64,000 nucleotides of DNA, from contig NZ_AFEJ02000005.1 in NCBI RefSeq assembly GCF_000238775.2, forward strand, positions 124,001 through 188,000. The letters are read 5' to 3'. Below are positions 1 through 8,491 of the stretch, piece by piece (within the stretch, counting starts at the first letter, position 1; each line of letters opens with the position of its first letter). The DNA is from Acaryochloris sp. CCMEE 5410. GTDB lineage: Bacteria; Cyanobacteriota; Cyanobacteriia; Thermosynechococcales; Thermosynechococcaceae. The translations under genes were made by a program, and so were the position numbers. The notes below the pieces were generated by a model. That model had not been told where the DNA came from and ran no database searches. It saw nothing but the letters and a program-made list of their open reading frames with translations.

Positions 1-201
1 TTTCAGTTTTAGGTAAGCCCAGAACTGTTTTAGTTTTTCGCTATAGGTTTTGAGTGTTCCAAGAGCCGTATCTCCTCTCTGCTTGAATCGCAGAAATCTT
101 TCTATGGGTTTGACAAGTTGATAATTGTCGTCGAGCAGATGCCAGCGCATCAGCTCTGTTCCATCAGATAACCGTTCACAAGAATCTAAAACGATTGCCA
201 C
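1..201 (-). CDS. Tyrosine recombinase / integrase, N-terminal part (runs off left edge)
   Basis: The minus strand is open from a GTG at 201 (another in-frame GTG lies at 234) to the window edge, giving 67 residues. The segment RFLRFKQRGDTALGTLKTYS is typical of the SAM-like core-binding domain of phage-type integrases and XerC/D-like recombinases, where a helix is followed by 'T..TY...L..F..YL'. The catalytic R-H-R-Y domain would lie outside the window. Such enzymes mediate site-specific integration or dimer resolution, which suits a mobile replicon. The start codon is uncertain because there is no clear Shine-Dalgarno. Family assignment rests only on this N-terminal similarity. Confidence 0.6.
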   Translation of the reverse strand, partial: MAIVLDSCERLSDGTELMRWHLLDDNYQLVKPIERFLRFKQRGDTALGTLKTYSEKLKQFWAYLKLK

Positions 202-293
202 TATGAATACTTGAATAGTATGAAATGTGTACACAAGATCATTTGTGTTTGCACAATATCATTGTTGTTGTTGTTGTTTTGAATAGATAATGA

Positions 294-533
294 ATGTCTA
301 TAAAACCAGAATGTTTTCAAGAACTAGAACTGCCAGTAAGAGTAGAGGCTCCTAATGGTGGTACGAAAAAGTACGAATGCCAGCTTTTGAAAATTCGCTT
401 CCGCTTAGCGAATGGCACTCATGTTTATAGAGTGCAACTAAATTTCCCAACTGCGACTAAGGCAACTATTCCAGTGGGAAGTAAAATCTTTTCGAGTTCA
501 GAAGTGTTGCTGAACCTTCAAGTTGCTTCCTAA
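294..533 (+). CDS. Small hypothetical protein (79 aa)
   Basis: Unrecognised 79-residue protein. It is probably beta-rich: alternating hydrophobic stretches such as KYECQLLKIRFRLANGTHVY and VYRVQLNF suggest a small barrel or sandwich. There is no signal peptide or membrane segment. The region upstream is AT-rich and contains a run of TTG triplets (about 262-276); no convincing ribosome-binding site precedes the ATG. It lies divergently from the recombinase fragment and could be an accessory small protein of the same element. Codon use looks normal for coding DNA, which is the main reason for accepting it. Confidence 0.45.
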   Translation: MSIKPECFQELELPVRVEAPNGGTKKYECQLLKIRFRLANGTHVYRVQLNFPTATKATIPVGSKIFSSSEVLLNLQVAS

Positions 534-590
534 CAAGACATTTATTCTCAATTTCGGATCACCAAAAGAGGACAAGAGCCAAATAGCACT

Positions 591-923
591 TTAAAGTACA
601 ACGCACTCCCAGCAGAATCCCGGTGTAGCAAACGATTCCCTCACAAAGGGTTTCCCCGTTCCCGCCACGGTGATCCAATATTGTCCAGACCCATTCTTGG
701 CAACAGCCAGATACTCCAGCTCCCCTCGCGTCCTGACTTGCTCCATCAAATTCTTCTGACGCAGCTCCAGGTTCCTGAATCGCCGCTCCAGCTCCACCAA
801 CTCTCTAGGGGTTCTCGGTTGACTAATCTGGGCAGCTTCTGAGGATCGTGTCTTAGGAGTGTACTCAGGTTCGGCTGATCGGAGAGTTCGCCTAACACTC
901 CGACGTATTTCTCCCAGCTTCAC
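591..923 (-). CDS. Hypothetical coiled-coil protein (110 aa)
   Basis: Unrecognised. The start used is a GTG at 923. The middle (about residues 38-68) is a charged heptad-like helix (ELVELERRFRNLELRQKNLM) followed by a short beta-rich tail. The same frame stays open upstream to about 1080 but becomes proline-rich without ATG, so the true start may be elsewhere or the gene may be a remnant. The stretch 924-1238 between this gene and the P450 holds a G-rich (plus strand) tract around 990-1060 and nothing else I can support. Function unknown. Confidence 0.35.
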   Translation of the reverse strand: MKLGEIRRSVRRTLRSAEPEYTPKTRSSEAAQISQPRTPRELVELERRFRNLELRQKNLMEQVRTRGELEYLAVAKNGSGQYWITVAGTGKPFVRESFATPGFCWECVVL

Positions 924-1238
924 ATGCTCTGGTTCTCGCTTTGGTGGTCGGGTGCCTTCCGGTGTTTTCTTAGGGAAATGCTGTCCTACTAACCAGTTTG
1001 GGGGAGGGAGGGGCGGTTTTGGGTTGGTCTGGGGTGGTCTGAGGGAGGGGCTTGGGGTTGAGGGAGATGATGGAGGGTTTCATGGGGTTTTTCTGTGTGG
1101 CCGATGAGCTTCACAGGATGGGTAGGCAAGGAGGGCTGTGAGGTGCAAATGAGAAATTAGCTTACAAACAGAGGAAGGCAAAAAGATACTGTCAGGCTAG
1201 AGACTTACTGGGGGGTAGACATTAGATGGAGAGGATGA

Positions 1239-2591
1239 TCAAGAAATACGTTTTAGATGTATTTTGAGGATTGTATCTAACTTGCTTGGCTGTAGTACAG
1301 GTTCATTGATAGATGTTGCTGGTGAGAAACTCCATTCAAAATTACGTAATATTGTTGAAAGAATAATCTTCATTTCTACTTGAGCCAATCCATAGCCGAG
1401 GCATCTATGCGGTCCACCACCAAAGCCGATTAGTGCAAAAGGATGTTTCTTATCTTCCTCTAGCGGAGGAAGAAAACGAGCAGGATTAAATGTATTTGGC
1501 TGATGGTATATTTCATGAAGGCGATGCGTTAACAGAGGAGACAGCATCACAAACCATCCAGCAGGAACTATATATCCATTGATTTCAATATCTTCAATTA
1601 CACCACGCGGAATGAAGTATGTAGGAGGGTAAAGCCTTTCTACTTCTTTGATAACACACTTCATCTTCAATAACTGGTTAAGTTCTGATATGGTCAAGTC
1701 ATTGCCACTAGTATTCTCAAGTTGCTCGCGTCGTAGCTTATTTTTCCAGTCTGGATGATTAGCTAATTCGATTAAAACCCAGCACAACAACCTTGCGGTT
1801 GTCTCATGTCCACCAAATAAGAGCTGTATTGTTTGTGTTGCAATTTCTACGTCAGCTAAATAATTACCTTCTTCATCAATACTTGCCATTAATAAGCCTA
1901 AGACATCTTTACTCTCCTTAAGATTTTTACTTGTACGTCGCGCCTCAATTTGTGAATAGATATAATCCTCAAGTCTTTTTCGAGCTAGACAAGCCCTGCC
2001 AAACCGAGTAATAGGAGTATTTAGTCTAATAACAGTTCTTAGGCCATTGGTGTAGTCTGAGAACCATTGTGAAAGTTCATTGATTTCTTGAACATCATTA
2101 CTTCCTAAAAACAATTTACAAGATATATTTAGTACTAGCTTTCTCAATCTTTCAAGTAGTATATTTGGTGTATCATTTACCCATTCCTCTAAGTACTGAG
2201 CTGTTGCCTGCTGTATAGTATAGACATAATTTGAAAGTGCCTCACCATGCAGAGCTGGATAAATCAATCTCCTTGTTGACTGATGCTGATAACCATCTTG
2301 CAATAAGATTCCATTACCAAGTATTGGCTCTAAGAATTTCCATCCCAGTTTAGATGACACTTTGTACGATTGATCTTTTAAGACAATCTGATTAACTTTA
2401 GGGTCTGCTATTACAACAAACTTCATATCCATTATTTTTGTTTTAAATATATTTCCATACTTTTGATATTGATTATGGTAGTAAAGCTGTTGCAATCCGA
2501 ATAATTGAGCTGCTTCACCAATAAAAGGTAATCCAAAATCTCCTGGAATTTTATTTGCTCTTTTTAATAAGCTATGCATAGATTTTTCCAT
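1239..2591 (-). CDS. Cytochrome P450, CYP120-like
   Basis: A 450-residue soluble P450 monooxygenase. Seen in the sequence: the proline-rich hinge IPGDFGLPFIGE near residue 15, the I-helix oxygen-binding motif GGHETT (260-265), the K-helix ExxR (E316, R319), and the haem-binding loop FGGGPHRCLG with Cys397 as axial ligand. The hinge and haem loop most resemble cyanobacterial CYP120 enzymes, relatives of vertebrate CYP26 that hydroxylate retinoids; the substrate here is unknown. Length is normal and all key residues are present. Two ATGs are possible (2591 and 2579). Both overlap or abut the divergent exoprotein start at 2574, so the two genes must have promoters inside each other. No redox partner lies nearby. 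Confidence 0.93.
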   Translation of the reverse strand: MEKSMHSLLKRANKIPGDFGLPFIGEAAQLFGLQQLYYHNQYQKYGNIFKTKIMDMKFVVIADPKVNQIVLKDQSYKVSSKLGWKFLEPILGNGILLQDGYQHQSTRRLIYPALHGEALSNYVYTIQQATAQYLEEWVNDTPNILLERLRKLVLNISCKLFLGSNDVQEINELSQWFSDYTNGLRTVIRLNTPITRFGRACLARKRLEDYIYSQIEARRTSKNLKESKDVLGLLMASIDEEGNYLADVEIATQTIQLLFGGHETTARLLCWVLIELANHPDWKNKLRREQLENTSGNDLTISELNQLLKMKCVIKEVERLYPPTYFIPRGVIEDIEINGYIVPAGWFVMLSPLLTHRLHEIYHQPNTFNPARFLPPLEEDKKHPFALIGFGGGPHRCLGYGLAQVEMKIILSTILRNFEWSFSPATSINEPVLQPSKLDTILKIHLKRIS

Positions 2592-5090
2592 AAATTCATC
2601 AAGTCAGGATCATGTAAGAATACAGTTTTAATTGGAACTGCTCTAACAATATTTAATTCACTTTCTTTACTTGTTGGTACAAATGCTCAAGTGATTCCAG
2701 ACGCAAGTTTTAAGAATGAAACCTCTATAGTGATTCCCAATCAAGTGGTTGACGGCATCCCAAGTGAGAAGATTTCTGGCGGAGCAACTAGAGGGTCTAA
2801 CCTTTTTCATAGCTTTCAAGAATTCAACATCAATACAGGCCGTGGTATTTACTTTGACAACCCTCAAGGTATTCAAAGTATCTTGACGAGAGTTACAGGT
2901 AATAATTCATCTAATATATACGGTGTGTTGGGAGTTTTAGGTGAGGCAGACTTGTTTTTGCTCAATCCCAATGGTGTTATCTTTGGTCCAAATGCTCGAT
3001 TAGATCTAAACAGTTCCTTTTTGGCAACCAGTGCTGACTATATTAAGTTTGAAGATGGACAAAGCTTCAGTGCCCGCTCAAGAGAAGCAGTTCCTATGCT
3101 AACCATCAGTACACCTGTTGGCCTTGGATTTACTGGTAGTGCTGGGCCAATTGAAGTTCAAGGTCCAGGTCATGTCAATCAAATTCCTCAGCAATTACTA
3201 CCATCAACTCCCTTGGATTCAAATTCAGCGGGTTTAAAAGTTAGACCTGATAATACTATTGCGCTCATTGGTGGCGAAGTTATTTTTAGGGGTGGTATAG
3301 TAACCTCTCCTTCAGGAAGTATCGAAATCGGGAGCGTAATCTCTGGAGAGGTTGGCATCAGCAAAAACTCAGATTCTGGTATTTCACTGAAACCTCAAGG
3401 TATTAAGTCACGAGGTAATATCTTATTCTCACAACTTGCGCTTCTAGACGCTAGTGGTTTTAGAAATGGAAATATTAGAATTTTCGGGGAAAATGTTACT
3501 TTCACTGATTCCTCTATGGCATTAATACAAAATCTTGGATCGAGCCCTTTAGGAGAAATAAATATAGATTCTCAAAACTCATTAACGATTCTAGGGGATA
3601 CAAAATTTACTTCAAAATCTACTCAGTTAATCCTACCCGAAAGAGGGATTATTACTCATACTTTTGCCGATGGAAGAGGAGCCAATATAAGCATTTCAAC
3701 TAAAGTACTAAATGTTGATTTTGCTGGTCGCATCATAGCTAGATCAGTTGGCTCTGGGTCGAGTGGTGATCTGACTATTTTTGCTTCTGAATCAACCACA
3801 ATTTCAGGTAATTCCCCCTTTAACCCGTCATTTCCTCTTGGTAGCACTGTTGCTACTGCTGCTGCTGGTACTGGTTCTTCAGGGCACATAGCACTTTTTT
3901 CTCCACAACTATCTATCAAGGATGGAGGTCAACTTACTTCATCAGTTTTTAGAAATTCTGACGGAGGTGATATAGTTATCAATTCAGAGATGATAGATCT
4001 ATCAGGATTCAATCTAATAAGTCTTTCTCCAAGTATTATTTCATCTTTAACAAGTGGGAATGGTAAAGGAGGAGATCTACTAATTAATTCAGTAAAATTA
4101 AACCTGAAAAATGGTGGCCGTGTTGATGCATCAACACTTGCTAGTGGCCCAGCAGGAAATATTACTATCAATTCAAAAGACTCGATAAGTGTTAGTGGTA
4201 TTATTCCAGGTTCAGTCAACCCTAGTTTAATTATTTCTTCAGCAAATATCGTCGATCCAAGCATTCAAGCGGGCCTTGAATTACCTCCAATTCCTACAGG
4301 TGAATCAGGTAGTATCACAATCAGGACAGGTCGATTAGAAGTTTTTGATGGAGCAGAAGTCACTGTCAAGAATGACGGGCCAAATAATGCAGGCCAACTG
4401 ACAATTTTCGCTAAGAATATTAGAGTTTCCGATGGTGGTACTCTTTCAGGCAGCACAAAGGGTGGCGATGGTGGCAATGTCTTGCTCTTTGTCGATATCT
4501 TGCTCCTTGAAGATGGATCGATCTCTACATCAGCTCTAAACCAGGGTAAAGGGGGCAACATTTCAGCAGTCGCTAATTTCGTGATTGCCCTTAAGAACAG
4601 CAATATCACTGCTGAGGCGGAGCAAGGTCAAGGAGGCAATATTACAATCGCAGCTAAGGCAGTTTTCTTAGGTCCTGATGTTGATGTCAGTGTCTCTTCA
4701 GATGCAGGCTTGCAGGCCAGTGGGACTTTCAGGGTTGTAGTTGAGCAACAAGATTTTAACGAAACTAGCGCACCCGCTCCTGATGTTATCACTACACCTA
4801 AAGTTTCTTCAGTTTGCAATCCTTCAGGCAAAGTGAGCGAATTTGTTGTATTAGGTACTGGTGGTCTTAAAGAAGATCCTCAGTCTGGACAATCTAAGGG
4901 TTTGAAGTGGAATATGGAAACGTCCGATCTCGCAACAGTACCTTCCGAAACAGAATTACCCAAAGCCCCTTTAGTCGAAGCTAAGGGTTGGCAAAAGCTG
5001 GATGATCGTAGAGTTATGTTAACTGCTAATCCCCAAAACTCAAGCAACAAAGTTGCAGCACATCCAACCCCCTGCAATCAATCCTCCTGA
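2574..5090 (+). CDS. Two-partner-secretion exoprotein (filamentous haemagglutinin N-terminal domain)
   Basis: 838 residues. A signal peptide (about residues 1-38, basic start, hydrophobic core, ending ...GTNAQ) precedes a TPS domain with the conserved NPNG motif (131-134) in NPNGVIFGPNA. TPS proteins form a beta-helix and are exported across the outer membrane by a TpsB/FhaC pore. The central part is a long series of imperfect beta-helix repeats (G-G-x-I/L, 'G.SG.I.I'). The C-terminus keeps the pattern Cys...FVVLGTGGL...W..LDDRR, which resembles, in degenerate form, the GRGGLP-type tail of cyanobacterial haemagglutinin-like proteins. No TpsB gene is present in the window. A CHAT protease gene follows after 35 bp, probably in one operon. 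Its ATG shares an ATGCAT palindrome with the divergent P450 start. Confidence 0.88.
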   Translation: MHRFFHKFIKSGSCKNTVLIGTALTIFNSLSLLVGTNAQVIPDASFKNETSIVIPNQVVDGIPSEKISGGATRGSNLFHSFQEFNINTGRGIYFDNPQGIQSILTRVTGNNSSNIYGVLGVLGEADLFLLNPNGVIFGPNARLDLNSSFLATSADYIKFEDGQSFSARSREAVPMLTISTPVGLGFTGSAGPIEVQGPGHVNQIPQQLLPSTPLDSNSAGLKVRPDNTIALIGGEVIFRGGIVTSPSGSIEIGSVISGEVGISKNSDSGISLKPQGIKSRGNILFSQLALLDASGFRNGNIRIFGENVTFTDSSMALIQNLGSSPLGEINIDSQNSLTILGDTKFTSKSTQLILPERGIITHTFADGRGANISISTKVLNVDFAGRIIARSVGSGSSGDLTIFASESTTISGNSPFNPSFPLGSTVATAAAGTGSSGHIALFSPQLSIKDGGQLTSSVFRNSDGGDIVINSEMIDLSGFNLISLSPSIISSLTSGNGKGGDLLINSVKLNLKNGGRVDASTLASGPAGNITINSKDSISVSGIIPGSVNPSLIISSANIVDPSIQAGLELPPIPTGESGSITIRTGRLEVFDGAEVTVKNDGPNNAGQLTIFAKNIRVSDGGTLSGSTKGGDGGNVLLFVDILLLEDGSISTSALNQGKGGNISAVANFVIALKNSNITAEAEQGQGGNITIAAKAVFLGPDVDVSVSSDAGLQASGTFRVVVEQQDFNETSAPAPDVITTPKVSSVCNPSGKVSEFVVLGTGGLKEDPQSGQSKGLKWNMETSDLATVPSETELPKAPLVEAKGWQKLDDRRVMLTANPQNSSNKVAAHPTPCNQSS

Positions 5091-5125
5091 AAAATTTTCC
5101 TCTAAGCCTAGCGCTTAACTTAAAG

Positions 5126-7585
5126 ATGTTAAAACTGTTTTTTCGTAGAAGATTTGGATTTCTCGTACTTCTGATTTTCACTCAAACCCTTCTAACCCCA
5201 GCAGTGGCATCAGAGGATTCTGTTAAACAAGCCAACGCCTTAAACCAACAGGGATTACAACTCTTGGATGCAGGGAATCCTAACGAAGCCTTGCAGATTC
5301 TTACACAATCCCAGACCATTTATAAGAAGTTAAACAACACCGCTGGCATTTATGGCACTCTCATCAATCAAAGCCTCGCTTATAAACAGATGGGTCAGTA
5401 CCATTCTGCCTGTACCAGGCTAACTCAGGTACTCAATCTCGATACAAACATTTGCCGAAGGTGGAAACAAACTAGTCAAGAAGAGCTAAAAACATCTCTG
5501 GAGAAGTCGAATAATATTATTCAGAGTCAACAAATCATAGCTCTCCACAATCTAGGTAATATTTTACGGTTGTTGGGTCAGCTAGAAGCCTCTGAACTAG
5601 TTCTCAAGCAAGGATTACCTCACTCATCCTTGCTGAGTGGTGAAGATCGCCATTCCATCGAATTAGCGCTTGCTAATACTTACCAGTCTTTATATAAGCA
5701 AGCCTACAATCAGCTATCTATTTCCATTGATTCCGACAGCCAAGCTAATTCCTTAAATACAGCACAAGAGTATGCTCAAGCTGCTCTAGCCAATTATCAA
5801 TCTGTTACTGAAAGTCAATCAGCGGATCGAATTCGCGCTCAACTCAATACTCTGCAAATCCTTCTTCATCTCAAAAAAAGCGACTCATCACCACTTAAAG
5901 GCATTTACCAGCAATCGCAGAATCTCATCGGTTCTTACTTCAATAATCTGATTGCCGCTGACTTCAGTCAATTCCCTGCAAATGAATCAATTAATCTCCA
6001 ACTCAAATTAAGCTATCTTTTAGCGGAAGCTAGCCTACTTGAAATACCGAGCAGTGAAAATAACCTAAGTCTTGCCTATGAGATGACTAGAGATGCCTTG
6101 CGTCAAGCCGAAGCGTTTGGAGATAAAAGATTAGTATCACAAGCCTATGGGATCTTTGGAACACTTTACCTGCAATCGGACCAACTAGAGGATGCGACAC
6201 AGGTCTTCACTAAGGCACTCAAACTTGCCCAGACCATCCAAGACGATTACCTAGCTTACCAATGGTCATGGGAGATTGCTCAAATTCATCAGCAACGGGG
6301 GGAAAGAACCCAAGCAATTGCAGCTTACTCTTCTACCCTGCAGCACTTAGATAAGGTGCGAACCTTACTGATTTCAGCTAACGCTGATCTTCAATTCAAT
6401 TTCAAAGAAAGTGTAGAACCTGTCTATCACAACTATTTACAGCTTTTACTTTCCTCCCCAAACCCTGATTTGCAACTTGTCCTAACAACCCATAAGCAGC
6501 TACAAGTAGCTGAATTGGAGAATTATCTTAAGTGTGGGAAGCTGACCACTGCCCAAACTAATAACCAACAAACTCCTTACACTTCCACAATCCATATCTT
6601 TGAACTCAATGGGCAAGTTGAGATCATCGCCAAAACCCAGGATGGGATATTCAGACACCAGCCCGATTCATCAGTTGTCCAGGAGGAATTATCCAGGCTC
6701 TTCAATTTCTTGCATAGCGACTCATTTGAGGAAATATCAGAAGCCCATTTTAGAAGGAATTCACAAGTACTTTATGAGCAAATCATTGCCCCCCTCGAAG
6801 ACCATCTCCCTCCCACTGGCGATCTGTTATTCGTCTTAGATAGCAATTTTCAGAATCTTCCTCTAAGTATGCTGCATGATGGTCAGAAGTATTTGGTTGA
6901 GCGATACAGTGTAACCAATGCTCTCAATACCCAACTCCAGCAAGTTCAACCTCAAAGTCTTGAGGAGTTAAACGTCCTTTTTGCCGGGTTATCAGAAGAT
7001 TCCCCTAGCTTTACTAAGCCTGATGTCCCTTGGAATCTAGAAGCCTTACCTGAAGTAGAAGATGAGCTAGCTAGTGTTAAGGAAGCATCAAACAAAACCA
7101 TTTCTCTTCTCAATAATGACTTCACAACCAACCGCCTTCAATCAAAGCTGCAAGGCGATACTCCAATTGTTCATTTAGCGAGTCATGGGCAATTTAGTTC
7201 TGACCCTGAACAAACAATGATTTTGGCCTTTGATGCACCGATCAAGGCTAATGAATTTCATGATCTAATTAGCCAAAAAATTGAGTTAGGGCAGTCTTCA
7301 ATTGAGCTGTTAATCCTAAGTGCCTGCCAAACGGCAAAAGGAGATAGAAAGTCGGCCCTTGGTATCGCTGGCTTATCTGTTCAAGCTGGGTCACGGAATA
7401 CTCTAGCTTCGCTGTGGTTAGCGGAATCTGAAGCAACCTCTGAACTGATTACCACTTTCTACGAAGGTCTGGACAACAATATGCCTAAAGCTAGAGCGCT
7501 ACAACAAGCCCAAATCAAATTAATAGGATCTGAAGAATATTGGCATCCTTACTTCTGGGGAAATTTTGTTCTTGTCGGGAGCTGA
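5126..7585 (+). CDS. TPR-CHAT domain protease, exported
   Basis: 819 residues. A signal peptide (about 1-29, ending TPAVAS) is followed by TPR-like helical repeats (about 30-430) and a C-terminal CHAT domain (about 600-819), a caspase-like cysteine peptidase. The catalytic dyad is visible as His687 in HLASHGQF and Cys734 in LSACQTA; the terminal GAGS-like region (YFWGNFVLVG) is typical. Family knowledge: cyanobacterial CHAT proteins commonly sit next to haemagglutinin-type exoproteins. Inference: a periplasmic or outer-membrane protease that matures or regulates the upstream exoprotein, or an effector of the convergent STAND/kinase operon. Its 3' end overlaps that of the convergent gene by 37 bp. 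Confidence 0.92.
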   Translation: MLKLFFRRRFGFLVLLIFTQTLLTPAVASEDSVKQANALNQQGLQLLDAGNPNEALQILTQSQTIYKKLNNTAGIYGTLINQSLAYKQMGQYHSACTRLTQVLNLDTNICRRWKQTSQEELKTSLEKSNNIIQSQQIIALHNLGNILRLLGQLEASELVLKQGLPHSSLLSGEDRHSIELALANTYQSLYKQAYNQLSISIDSDSQANSLNTAQEYAQAALANYQSVTESQSADRIRAQLNTLQILLHLKKSDSSPLKGIYQQSQNLIGSYFNNLIAADFSQFPANESINLQLKLSYLLAEASLLEIPSSENNLSLAYEMTRDALRQAEAFGDKRLVSQAYGIFGTLYLQSDQLEDATQVFTKALKLAQTIQDDYLAYQWSWEIAQIHQQRGERTQAIAAYSSTLQHLDKVRTLLISANADLQFNFKESVEPVYHNYLQLLLSSPNPDLQLVLTTHKQLQVAELENYLKCGKLTTAQTNNQQTPYTSTIHIFELNGQVEIIAKTQDGIFRHQPDSSVVQEELSRLFNFLHSDSFEEISEAHFRRNSQVLYEQIIAPLEDHLPPTGDLLFVLDSNFQNLPLSMLHDGQKYLVERYSVTNALNTQLQQVQPQSLEELNVLFAGLSEDSPSFTKPDVPWNLEALPEVEDELASVKEASNKTISLLNNDFTTNRLQSKLQGDTPIVHLASHGQFSSDPEQTMILAFDAPIKANEFHDLISQKIELGQSSIELLILSACQTAKGDRKSALGIAGLSVQAGSRNTLASLWLAESEATSELITTFYEGLDNNMPKARALQQAQIKLIGSEEYWHPYFWGNFVLVGS

Positions 7586-8463
7586 GCCTCTACACCAATG
7601 GACGCTGCCAATTCTGATTGACCTACTTGATAATAGCGATCTGCTAACAACTGATTGAGTTGATGGTTGCTTTGTCCTGCTTGCCGTACTTTTTCCAAAG
7701 CATTAATCGATTCATGAAATAATTTGGCAGACATATAAGCAGTATCTAGTTCTTTAGCTGCTTCGACTGGGGAGAGTGGAAGTTGGTTTATAGCTGTGAC
7801 GGCATCTTGGATCAAGTTAGCTTCTTCTTCAATCAACAGTTCAAGGGTGTCATGATCTGAACTGATAATTCTTTGTTTCTGGTAGGCAAAAATCGTGACT
7901 CGATAATTCCTCCCATACTGAAGTTTCGGCCAAGCCTGCGGATAACGTAGACTATTGCCCGTATGAACAACTTGCTCCAACTTTTCGGTACTGTCGGAAG
8001 CCTGGAGCGTTACAAGGTAGTGTGTTGCCCCTACTACAGGGTTCCACTCCAGTTCGGGCCGAAGCTGCATGACCATCGTGCCAAACGGCTTAATTAAACT
8101 TGGTTTACCGCTCTCTCTCCCAGAACTACGAGACTTAGAAGAATTACTGCCACTCTTGCTTGGATAAATTCTCCTCTGCTTTCGTGAGCAAAGATCACCA
8201 ATCTCTCCCACCTCACCACGCAAGAGTTTTTGGGTATGGTGGCAAGAAATCATGGGTTTTTGATTTTGAAGGGGGCGCACCCGATCTTGAGGGCAAAGTA
8301 CACTCCCCTTTGAATGGAATTGATCACCCACAGACAACATTCGAGCGGCCACAGTTTTGCATCGGGTGGGTGGATCATTGCTCTGAGCTTTAACTGCCAC
8401 TGGCATAGCGCTCAGCAGGAATGCTGTGGAAATTATCAGTGAAAAATTATTGGGGATATTCAT
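7549..8463 (-). CDS. Secreted Fn3-like/TPR hypothetical protein
   Basis: 304 residues, unrecognised as a named family. Visible parts: a signal peptide (1-26, ending VAVKAQ); a Cys-containing segment (Cys35, 57, 74 and 92 region); a Ser-rich linker; a beta-sandwich-like domain (about 125-205) with ELEWNPVVGATHYLVTL, typical of fibronectin-III-like folds; and a helical TPR-like tail. It is last in a minus-strand operon behind the STAND NTPase and the kinase (28 bp gap) and converges on the CHAT gene. By position it may be a periplasmic sensor or scaffold of that module; this is inference. Confidence 0.7.
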   Translation of the reverse strand: MNIPNNFSLIISTAFLLSAMPVAVKAQSNDPPTRCKTVAARMLSVGDQFHSKGSVLCPQDRVRPLQNQKPMISCHHTQKLLRGEVGEIGDLCSRKQRRIYPSKSGSNSSKSRSSGRESGKPSLIKPFGTMVMQLRPELEWNPVVGATHYLVTLQASDSTEKLEQVVHTGNSLRYPQAWPKLQYGRNYRVTIFAYQKQRIISSDHDTLELLIEEEANLIQDAVTAINQLPLSPVEAAKELDTAYMSAKLFHESINALEKVRQAGQSNHQLNQLLADRYYQVGQSELAASIGVEAQLPTRTKFPQK

Positions 8464-8491
8464 CTTAAAAAGAAATATAAATAGGATAATG

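Noticed and set aside
859-1107. Plus-strand 82-codon frame over the G-rich tract
   Set aside because: Gly/Arg/Val-rich product of a G-rich tract; no start signal; overlaps the 591-923 gene.
3656-4831. Series of minus-strand open frames opposite the exoprotein
   Set aside because: They mirror the repetitive beta-helix coding strand, have no ribosome-binding sites and give low-complexity proteins.
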